NCBI GenBank assembly: GCA_023053575.1
Contig: JAKZAP010000021.1
Coordinates: forward strand, 1,371,501-1,435,500
DNA length: 64,000 bases
Source: Branchinecta lynchi
Taxonomy: Eukaryota; Arthropoda; Branchiopoda; Anostraca; Branchinectidae
Direction: 5' to 3'
Shown: positions 37,601 through 49,600 of the stretch, piece after piece
How the letters are laid out: each line of letters opens with the position of its first letter
How positions within the stretch are numbered: position 1 is the stretch's first letter
Translations under genes and position numbers: made by a program
The notes under the pieces: generated by a model
Told to the model about the DNA's origin: nothing
The model's database searches: none
What the model saw: the letters and a program-made list of their open reading frames with translations, nothing else

Positions 37601-40600
37601 TTTAAGGGTTATTTTTTAATTATTTTTCGCGTTAAATTCTGTTGCCGACGAAAATTCAGTGTGAACATCCAGGCAGTAAAAATCGTCTGTCGCTGCGATT
37701 GAAAAATTTCATTCATCGCCGCGATTTGCTCTGTGTGAACCTAGGGTAAATGTCCTGGCTTCTGCCAACAAAATAACGGTTCTTCAGTGAGAGTCGGAGG
37801 TGTCGCTCCAGTCTTTTGGCATCGCCAGACCCTCACTCTTCGTCATTCAGTCGAACCGTTCTTCGTCACCTGAAAGTGATCGACAAATTTCCAGTCCCAA
37901 CCCTCAAGCTTTTCGCATTCACTACACTTATCCTTTTTAATACAAGATGCCCCTGGAGTGTCATATAATTCCGGATTCCAGACAGCCGTTTTCCTCGAGA
38001 CGAATCTGGAAGGTGAAGCCAGGCCAAAAACGTCTGGAAGTCCGGGTGTTGGACACCCTAAAGCCCGGATGTCTGGAAGGTGCCATAGATAACAGACTAT
38101 CACATAACCTGTTTAAAAATATTTCATTTGCCCCTTAATTCAAAGCCCCTCCCCCACCCGTAAATGTAGGGCTACAGAGCCAATCTATGAACCCGACTCT
38201 TGGCCCAAAGAATCCTCATACCAAGTTTTATCAACATACCTCATTCTTTTCGAGAGTTATAGCGCGCACAGACGGACAACTTTTGCGATGTCATAGGTCA
38301 CTTACGTTTTGGGATCACAAAAATCGAATATTTTTACGAAAACTTTTATATTTTACCGACTGGACGACAAAATTCGGGGGCGAGGCGCCCCCCCCCCCCC
38401 CCGTACGTGACGCCCCTGAACTAGAGTACCTAGAATGGGTAGGAAAAAGAAGAGAAAACAACAAAATGCAATATTAACTCTCACAACACAGCAACAACGC
38501 AAACAAATACGAAGTATATCAAACGTGCACTGGGTTGGCTTTACCCTGCTTCCTCTGATTATTCTCTTTTTTACCTTTCGGGTCTTTACTTCCTTCTAAC
38601 AAAAAATGATTCAAGGCAAATTCGATTTCTCTATTTCAGACATTGCAAATTCCTCTCTATTTCCCACCTTAGCGTAGTAACGGTAAAATAGTTCGTGAAT
38701 TGCGGATCCCCGGTGTCACAGCTAAGAGCTTGGTCACATCTGATGAAAAATTTATCTCAGAGTAGTAGTATGAAGTTGTACGAAAAAGTAGCATGGAGTA
38801 CTAACTGATGCTAGTACAAGCTTCTACTTCAAGGCTACCGCGTTACTGCATTCTACTGTTAAGCAAGACTGTATGCTCCTAGAGCAAGGCAGGATGCTAC
38901 TGGAAACTAGTACTTAAGACGGGCCTTTTTTTCTTCTTGGAAACAGCCAATTTTTCTTGGAAACAGTCTATGTTTCTTAAAAACAGTGGGTTTTCTTTAA
39001 AAAAGTCGGTTTTTCGTAAAAACAGTTGACTTTTTCTTAAAAAAAACACTCGATTTTTCGTCAAAACAGTCCTTTTTCCGCAAAAGCAGTCGGTAAAAAT
39101 GACCAGCCAGTCGATAAATATCTGCATCCTCCCCCCCCCAAAAAAAAATTTTGGCTAGTGACGCCTCTGTTAATTCCAGCTAGTGTGCAAACAACAAGAA
39201 ACAGTGAGAGTGTAGCAAAGTATGTCTCACGGACATGGCCCACGCTCTTGGCCATATGACTAACTTCTGCAAAATTGTTTGGTATTATTTTACTGGTGTT
39301 AGCAATCGTTAAGTTTTTCGTATAAGACGCATTTATGACTACGTATATAAATTTTATATTCCTTTGGGTAAGTTACAATGCTTAAAACCAATTATCGACT
39401 GCGTCCGTCTTCGGTTTTTAAAACAAATTACTGATTAACTGTTTGATATTGCAGAGATTATTTTATAATTTCGCTTAATTCCTTAAAGCCAGGCTTCACC
39501 TTCCAGATTCCCAGATGTCTTCCGCATAGTTGGGCCAACCCTTCAATGTTCTAATGATAATGATGACAGCTAATTTTGCTATTCTTCAACAATTTCCTAG
39601 ATTTCAAATATCTCTAGCATCCCAGTCACAACTGTCAATCAATTTCCCTTTCCTTCCTGCATTTGCATATTTGCTCTGTCTTTCGGACAGGTTGCCTCTA
39701 CAATTGGGGTAAGAAGACATGCTGAACACAATGGTGAAAATCGTTTTGTCATCGGACAAGTAGTTCGCCCGGAATCCGGCCGAAACCGGAAAGTTTGTTA
39801 GAAGTAAAAGTTGTATTTCAAGCTGTTAAGATGATCGATCTAGGGGTAAGAAGACATGCTGAACACTATGGTGAAAACCATTATGTCGCCGGACAAGGAT
39901 TTCGTCCGGAATTTGGTAAAAACCGGAAAGTTGGTTAAAAGTATAAGTTTTATTTGAATTGATTAAATGTTTGACTAAAGGGTAGGTAGAAATGCTGAAC
40001 ACGATGGTGAAAATCGTGTTCTAGCCTGACAACTAGTTCGCGGAATCCGGCCAAACCGGAAAATTTGTTAAAAGCAAAAGTTTTATCTTAAGTTGATTAG
40101 ATGACGGATTTAGGGGTAAGAAAAACGCTTAGTCTGTATATGACAATCATTTTTTACCCGGACATATAATCAGTCCGGAATCCGGTTGTAACCAGAATGT
40201 TTTTGTAAGTCAAACTTTTATCTAAGGTAGATTAGATGACTAGTAGACTAGTAGTTCGCTCGGAATTCGGACTAAACCGGAAACTTGGCAGAAGTTTCGG
40301 TCAGTATTATCAAAATAGACATGGCTTATAGAGGTATATCTGAACTTGGTTTTCTCTGATGGTTGACAAGACCCAATTGTCTGGATCAAGTATTAGATTT
40401 TTGGTATCCCATTGACACCCTTGGTCTTGTTTTCATAGAAAGAGTCGATTTTTCTTCAAAACAATCGGGTTTTTTTTTATCTGTCAATTTTTCGTCAAAA
40501 CGGTCGTTTTTTGTGTAAAAACGCTCGGTAAAAATTACCAGCCAGTCGGTGAATACCTTGCCCCCCCCCCCCCCCCCAAACATTTTGGCTAGTAACGCCT

Positions 40601-43600
40601 CTCCACCTGTGCCAGTTTTGATGGGCAATAAATTCTGTCATTCATTCATTCATACTTTCCCCGATTGGCAACTATTAGCCCAATGCCTCGATTGGCATTT
40701 CTTTTCTATGACTAGTGATGTTAGACGTGTGAGAACATATATCCGGGGGGGGGGGGGGGGGGAATGAGCAGAGCGAAGTTTTTGAGAAAGGGTTTGGTTT
40801 TTAATCGTCTATTTTAGGCTATGTATATAGACGGATCAGTGGACCGGGAATGCATGCTTACGTTGATGGTTTTGAATGCGAGGCCGGATTTTATTACAAA
40901 ATACCAAATGAAATTGCGTATCATTGCTTAAATTTTTGGGAGCCCTCCAGCTATAACTGTGGCATAGAAAGCATTTTACGACGTTGACTGAGGGAATTAA
41001 GCACTAAATAGTCGAAGGGAACAATGTCTTCTTAAAGCTTCCTACTTTACTGATGTTCAGGCATTTCAGTCTAGACCATAGAGATAGTATTTTGGGCTTG
41101 GATATAGATAGACTAGCACTGCTTGGTGGTTGTGACCATGAAAGATATGAGTTAACTTGAGAATATGAGAGGGTAGGGGTTTCCTTTGATGGGAAGAAAT
41201 GACTGGATAATTCGTGAGTAGTGAGGGTGTTTGTTTCATTGTGTCTGTCGTTTGACTGAGTTTTTTTGTTGTTGATATTTGATACTCTTTACAATTTACC
41301 GACCACTAAGTGAAGTGCGAAAGTAGGTATTGGTTCTGTATTGTCTCGCAATCTTGTACATTTATCCTATGGTGATTTTGTCAGCGTGCTGTGGCTTTTG
41401 ATGATTATGTATATATTTATATGTATTATATTTTTCAGCCCTGAAAACGCCTATTTTGTTTCACGAACAACAGAAGAAGTTGGAACGGGCAAAAATGGGT
41501 GACATGCTGAAACACAAAATACAACAGAGACCGGATAGGTCAGAATTGGTACGACAACACATTTTGGAAGGTAAGGCTCATAGGATAACCATTAAAGTTT
41601 AACCGAAAAGGGCCAAGAGGCGACAGTCTAGCTGCCCATCATTCATTCACTTAAAGCACCTCTCGCACTGTTTTCTCTTCAACTTACAGTATTTTAAAAT
41701 ATTTGAAAACTTTAAAACTAGGCTGTGCTTTTTACAAATAACCAACGGTTTTGGAGTTTTTAAGCCTTTTCGGAAACCTGTTGACTTGTAGCGAAAACAG
41801 GGAAACAATTTACATAACCGATTTTACTGATGAAAAAGCTTCTCGCTGACAGCCATCGACTGCGTGATACACATCGAAGTTCGCAAAACACGGCAAGTGA
41901 GAAAATCAGCGTGGTTTTGCTAGAAGGGTTACAATGTACCGTATGAAATTGGGGTCTGTGGGTTTAGAAATCGATGGAGTGATTACGGAAATAGGTTGCA
42001 TTAATACTGTAGGTAAGACAGGTCCTTAAAACATATATCGTCCGAAGTTATGTAACCATGTTAAATAACCGTTACTTTACCGTCCGCATGTTTCAGTTTC
42101 ACGAGCTGGTTACGTCCATGAACGTTGTGCATTACTTCTTGCTTCTGTGTCATCCGCTCTGGAGAGTCCCTTGGCAAGAGTTTAATAGTTTCTAGGCGAA
42201 TCGTAATTAAATTCGAGGGATTACCAGGTCTCTAGCTGTTGTACTACCAACATTCGCAAAAAGAAATCGTGACCATATTTGACAATGCAAAAGGGATAAT
42301 GAAATTTCATTTTCCAGCTTGAGCCTATATTTCGGCTATATGTCGGCCCAAAGAAGGGCCGACATATAGCTCGAATTAAATGTAGCTGACGTATCCGTTT
42401 TGCATTGTCAAATATGATTCGCAGTCAGCTTGGGCTGAAGGAATTTTTTTGAAATCGTGACTAAATAGTAAAAAATTCTTACTAAGCCCCCTTTTAATAC
42501 ACATCTTATCCATATTTCTCTCTTCGTTTTCTCTTACCAGTAGTTTAGTAAAGATTGTAGAGTTGCTTTGTGAAGGTAGCTAGATGGAGTATGTAAAAAA
42601 AAATTTATATATGAAATAATGGAATTTAAAATAACATAAAATTCATGTTGACATTTGTGTTTTGTTTTGATCATATTTTTGAAAAATGGAAAGGATCGAT
42701 TTATTTGCAATTTCAAAGGTTATACTCGTTCACCCATGAGATAAGTTTTAAAGTTTAACTGAAAAGCCATCTTATTTTTGTGTCATTTAATTAAATACAC
42801 TGGATTATTTTGATTCGGCTATGTTTTTTTTTATTTTCCACTCTCTGATCTACAGTTATGACATTCAGAATACCTGCGGCCACCCCACAGCGTAAATTCT
42901 AATTATGACGCGGGAAATTTTTTATCTCTAGATTGTCCTATTCCAGCCCTTTTTCTTGAATTCTCCCCTGGCTGAATCTGTGGTAAGAAGTTCTCATTTT
43001 ATTCCTTCATATATCCTTACTGTTAATGTCTTTTATAGTTTACATAAGAATACTAGATTGATCAAGCTAATGCAGTCTAGAGCTTGGAATTTTGAGGTGC
43101 TTCGGAGTCAATTCCACGAGTGTAGCCTACCGTCCTTTGCTTGAAGCACCCCCCCCCCCTGTCATTCTTCGTTGAAGAGCTAGTGCAAGTCTGAAATGGT
43201 GAATTTTGAGTCCCATTCCCCTTTCCCCGCAATTGCTCAGTACATTTGGGTAATTCTTGTACGGACGCCAGACATTTGGCGTGACTGATATGCCTGGCAG
43301 AATTTCTGCGGAGGCGAGGATTAAACACGAGGTTTTCGGTTATTTCATCGAGTAGTTCGGCCAACTTTTCTTTTGGTGGCAGTTCCCTATTTTATGACTT
43401 GTAATGAAAGTCTTTCATGACTAAATGCGACAGTCTCTTGTAGTAGGTTGAGGAGTACAGTAGCGTTGGGACCACAGCTTAATCATCTAGATCATTAAGC
43501 TGTGGTTGGGGCTGCACTAAGAGTTTTTTGGTATCCCAAAACGTAAGTGGAGGGATACCTATGACATCGCAAAAGTTGTCCGTCCGTCTGTCAGCACGAT

Positions 43601-46600
43601 AACCCTCGAAGGGAATGGGATATTTTGATGAAACTTGGTGTGAGCATTCTTCAGGTCAAGGGAGAGGTCAAGTTAATAGATGGGCCCGATAGCTGGATAT
43701 TTAGGGGAGGGGTTTCAAATTAAGGTGCGACAAAAATATTTTTCAAAAGCTAATGAGATAGTCGACTAAGGGGTAAGACGACATGCTGAACACGAATATG
43801 AAAACCATTTTCTCGCCGGACAAGTAGTTCAACAGGAAACTTTTCTAAAAGTAAAAGTTTTATCTGAAGTTGATTAGGTGTCCGATTTAGGGGTAAGAAT
43901 GCTGAATGCTGAACCCGAATATTAGCTGCTGAATCCGAATATTAGAACGATTTTCTCTTCGGACAAGTAGATCGCTAAAACCGGAAAATTTGTCAAAAAT
44001 AAAAGTTTAATCTGAATTTGACTAGAGCTTCGATTTAAGGATAGGGAAACATACTGAATCCGAATATGAAAATTATTTTCTCGGCGGACAAGTAGATCGC
44101 CCGGAATCGACCGAAATTTGAAATTTGTTAAAAGTAAAAGTGTTATATGGATTTCGTTAGGTGTTCGATTTACCGGTAAGAAGAGATGCTGAAGTCGTCT
44201 ATGACAATCATTTTCTACCTGGACACAGTTCGCCACGAATCCGGCTGAAATCGGATTATTTGTTAAAATTTGAAGTTTTATCTCAAGTTAATTAGAGGTT
44301 GGATTTAGGGGTAAGGAAATCCGTTTTTGAACTTCAATTTTTTGCATAACAAGTAGTTCGTCTGGAATCCGGCTGAAACCGGAAATATGGCAGAAGTAAG
44401 GCCGGGACTATCGTCAAAGTAGATACGACGCAGGCTATACGGGTAAACACACATGGTGAATACATATTTGAACTTGGTCGTCTCAGATTATTACCATTTG
44501 ACTTAATCTGTTTCTATATGTTATTAGTAAAGTGCTGAAGGAGTCTGGCGAAGATTGCATGGACCTCTAAGACCCGCTTGTCTGGATCAAATATTAAATA
44601 TTTGGGATCCCATCGAAGCCTTTGGTCTTGTCTTGTTTGCGATCAACAATCATCTAGATGATTAAGCTGTGGTTGTGGCTGCACTAAGAGTTTTTTTTGT
44701 TTGCGATCAACACAATAAAAGACAACACTGTCGCCAAGACGGCCAAAAGTATTCTATCCTGCTCTCACTTCAGCCACGTTGTAATATAAGATTGGACAAA
44801 AAAGGAGGGAAGCTGAGCTCTCGGACAAATCCAAGGTTTAGCTCCTCCTTTTTTCTTCTTTTGTTTCGACAGCAAAACCTGTATGACCTCCTAGTACATA
44901 ACCTTCCCTGTTCTTGATTGAAAACCATACTATCTGTTACTCGGTTGTTAAACGACACGTCGTACTTATAGTTGGATATAAGTTTGCCGTCCAAAGCAAG
45001 GGCCATGGAAAGAGGCTAAAAACAGCCGAAGCCTTGTGTAATTTTCTGGAAGCATAGCCAAGTTTTAAAGTAGTCAACTGTCTGCGAACGTCTTAGCGGA
45101 AACATAATGTAGTGCGAGGCGTCCTTTAAGTACTAGCCGGATATAAGTCTATCCTGCTGTTACTTCAGCTCGCTGGCATAAAAGGAAGGAAGCCTCCCAT
45201 CCCTTGTGTCTATCCGCGATTTACTAACCTCAAACCATCATATCCGTCCTCAAGCTCCACCAAAGATCTCTTCTTGCCTATAAGAATCAACCTCATCGTT
45301 ATGCCATCCTTCCAGGCCATTCATAGTTATGGCAAGAACAAATGATCAGATAGAACCTTTGTCTTTGGTACCATCCAGCGACTATGAATACCCCGACAAA
45401 ACTGAGCGGACCTAGAGGTATTTACTGTGGCTATTTACTCGTCTGTTCTACTTCCGTCTTTGCCGTTGCTCATCGCAGAGAAAGAAAACGCAGGAGGTGC
45501 ACTCCGCGCGCTGACCCGCTCTGGAGCGCGTCAAGAGAACCAATCGGCTTTGACTCCTCCTTTTCCTCTACGAGGCTTCACAGTGATATAGGTATTTGTA
45601 GAGGTAACAAAACAGGATGTGCCGCGAAGCTAGTAACCTCCGCATGGTCATATTAGAGAGATAGGGAGATGGAGGTTCTATTGATTATGGTTAGTTCCGA
45701 CAAGGTGACAAGCTTCATCATATTAGACAAGCAAGAATATAGATTACATATTGGTTCACATACATAAACATACTAGCCGAAAACAAGATACTTTATCTTA
45801 GAGATAAATCTTCCATACTTGGTATGTTAAATAGAAATTAAAACTAATTGTAAGACACATCCTAATTCGAAAAGGCAAAACATTTTTGGGGCTAAAGTAA
45901 AATGTTGATTTGGTTAATTGATTTTCAAAACAGTGTTTTTTTCTTACAGAACCCGAATCAATCAATCCTTATTGTCCAAAACAATTTTACGGTATTAATA
46001 TAAAAATAATATTGTTCTCCCATGAGACACACGCTTTATATAGTTAAATTTGTTTATTTAATTTTAATTCAATGATTAAAACAAGAAACAAAGATAAAAA
46101 AAAAATGAAGTTTGTGCAGTAGCACTGGAAGGCAGTTACAAGTAAGAGGCGAAACATCTGTTCCGTTGATCGGTATGCCTTACGGTAGCTTGTGCTCTTG
46201 TTTCTGACTTGGGTTGCGATTTTTTGACGCTCGCTCGGACATAATTCAATTTGACGACATGGGACGGATATTTGCCTTGACAAAGAAGTTGGAAGGAAAA
46301 GGAGTGGTTTCAGCCAATCTTTAATGTCTGTTTTATTTTTTCAGACACAGGAAAGGTGGCGCCGTCTCTTGCCGAAAAACAGCGGCTTCTGAAGAAAGCC
46401 AAACTCGCCGACAGTCTGAACGACCAGCTCGCGCAACGTCCTGGACCCTTAGAACTGATCCAGAAGAACATTCTCCACACCGATGAGAGTGTTGAACGAG
46501 CAGTCAAAGGTAAGAGATGAAAGAACCAGAGCAAAATAACACTAGGGAGTAGCACCAAGACTTGAAAGAAGTGACACACACTCGAATAGCAGCTAAACTA

Positions 46601-49600
46601 GCACCACAAGCGATAGTGAACGTCTGTAACTACTGTAACTCGCACTGCCGAAACATTTTGGAGTGCTGGCTCCATTCATATTCTGAACATAGCAAAAACA
46701 TAAAGAAACAACCTCCCCTGTTTTCTCCATGTGTGTAGATCGCACCTTAGCTTTACTAGAAATTTCTGGATCCGCAAGTTTGTCTCGCTTTAAATGCCGC
46801 AGGCATAGTGCTCGGTGCTAAAAGTATGGCCCGTTACGAAGCAAGGAAAGCATAGCTCTTGACGCTACTCTCTTGTGTTATTTTCACTGCAAAGAAATCA
46901 AGTGTGGGGAGGTGCAAGGAAAATCTGCAGATGCTCTGTCCAAATCAGTTTTTATTGCACTTGCCCCTCGGCCAAGTGCCATATAGCGATCGCAATTTCT
47001 GTCCGTCCGTCGGTTGTCGGTCCGGGTTTAGCTAGTTCGGGCACTTCCACATAAGCTAGGACGATGAAACTTGGTAGGCAAATAGGGGACCCCAAATGAT
47101 TGAGTTGGAAATAGTCACTTCCCTGATCCGAGCATCGTGGGGGGAGTGGCGGGAGGGGGAATCCGGAATCTTGAGGTATTTTTGACTCTTGAACGGGTGA
47201 TCGGATCTTAATGAAACTTGGTATTTGTCGAGACGATCCACATAAAATCCGGACCTGATCCGGTGACTTAGGGGAGAGTTGGAGAGCGGAACCGGAAATC
47301 TCTGGAAATGCTTAGAGTGGAGGGATCAGGATGAAACTTGGTGGGAAGAGCAAGCACAAGTCCTAGATACGTCATTGACATAACCGGGCCGGATTCGAGC
47401 ACTATGGGGGGAGTTGGGGGGGGGGGTCCGGATTTCTGATTAAACGTGAGTTCGTTACTTCCTGATGCACTAAGACGATGCAACTGGGCTGGCATATCAG
47501 GGACTGGAATAAAGCGACTTGACATAGTCGTTTGCATGATCCGATCGTCGTGGGGAAGTGGCCGGAGGGGGAATCCGGAATGTTGAGGTATTTATAACTC
47601 TTGAACGGGTGATCGGATCTTAATGAAACTTGGTATTTGGAAAGACCTCGTGTCTCAGACGATGCACATAAAATCCGGACCGGATCCGGTGACTGGGAGT
47701 TGGGAGAGGGGAACCGGAAATCTTGGGAAACGTTTAGAGTGGAGGGATCAGGATGAAACTTGGTGGGAAGAGCAAGCGCAAGTCCTACATACATCATTGA
47801 GGTGAAATTAGATAGCTTATTTCTAGGTCTAATCCTAGGGGGGGGGGGGGGGGGGGGGGGTGAAGGGGGTATTTTGTGAAATTCTCATCTACTTTCTTGT
47901 ACCACCTAGTCATAACAAGTGCCGTATGAGTTCTTAGCTCTTGTTAAGTTTGAATGAAGGGCTTATTTCTGTGGGACATTTTTTGTGAACCGTGATGACC
48001 CAACACACACAAAAATTAGCTAGTATGTTCAGTGCGGGGAGGTGCAAAGAAAATTTGCAAATAATACATAGATGGCACTTTACACAAGGGACTATGTTTC
48101 CATCTCAAGGGCGTTTTCCCCCTTTAAAATTATAAATTTGGTTTTATTTGTTTTCACCTTGTGGGTCCTGGTTTGTCTACGTGGCTCCGACAAGGGAGTC
48201 CTAGACTTCTAAATTGTATTCGAAAAATTGTTTATGGTATTCGTCACGGTACAAGTCCCTTGTGTAAAGTGCCATATATATTATTAATTTCCGTGACATG
48301 GGGATTTGAACTGTTTAGATGAATTTGCCTTCGGACGGGATCACTGTTCCTATGGCCGGCTTCTACCAGACTATTTTAGTGGTTTGCGAACTCTGTTCAC
48401 AAGCCCCTCGGGAGCTCAATGGTAGAGTGACTGCCTTGTAAGCAGAGGACCTGGTTCAAATCCCGGCTGAGGAGCATTTTTGTCTATCAGTTCACTACTT
48501 ATAAGATGTTATGTTTTTCGAAACTTCACGCATTAAAAAGTTATACATATAAGAAAGCCTAAACACCACCGAACAAACATCTGCTGACTTTGATATGATA
48601 CCGGAAAAGTGTGCAGGTAGGCTACTACTTTTTTTGGTGGGTTTTCGGCTCTTCCTGGCAATGCTTGTATGTATATGGTTTACTGCCTAATATTTGCAAA
48701 ATCACAGATAACACTCGAGTGTTATCTGTTGAAACTGCGCATCCTTGTGTTATCTTTTATGTAACTTCCGACAGTGTAGTTGTATTTATAATAATAGTAA
48801 TAATATAATATATTCGCAAATTGGATGGCAGGCCGTTAAGCCTCTACAAAATTCTTAATATACATTTCTTCTAAATTTGCACAAGGAGAAAATGTCTCTT
48901 GAATAATATTTATCAACTTCCTTCTTGAATGTTAATAGGTCTGTGGAGCAGATTATTCTCTCTAGTAAGTTGTTGCAGTGCTGGACCACTTTATATTTGG
49001 CTGATGACAGAAACAAATTTGGATTTGTGAAATGTGGTGGCATTTAAACCGAATTCGAAACGTCAAGTTGATTTAAAGCGTTCTCTTATTATGACTTCAA
49101 GTAGGATTCCAGTGAGATATAAATCTGTCTGTTCTTTGTTGATAAATAGGACCTTTGCCTACGGTTCAGGAACCAGCCGACAATGTCCTAGTCACGGTAG
49201 TGCAAGTTGAATGTGTTTTTGTTCGGCCTTTTGCATTGGAATTCAGAAATCTTGTACTGATTTATAACATGCCAACGGACATATCTCCTCATCAATTAAA
49301 ACCCTCACCGGGAATGCTTACCAGGGTCTTCCCAGTGCCATGAGAAGTGTTTTTTCTTTCCTTGTCAAAACCGCTCTTCCGTAAAAAGTATTTTTTCGTA
49401 AGAGGAGGCACATTATTCTCGCCACGATTTTTAACTCGGTGGTCTGCCTCATATTTCATACATCGCACCTTTCTGGCGAATGTTAACTGAGACTGATAAA
49501 AAAAAAAAAAAAAAAATATTTCTCTAAATTCCTGCTCGCCTCCCTCCTTGGACCCGAAATAGTAAATCCATCACGACTTCCAATATCACTGACCCACTTA

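Noticed and set aside
49150..49196. Possible extra MRTF exon in intron 4 (reads GPLPTVQEPADNVLVT)
   Set aside because: Its 47-bp length would leave the wrong phase for exon 5, and exon 4 joined directly to exon 5 restores the conserved GQV motif.
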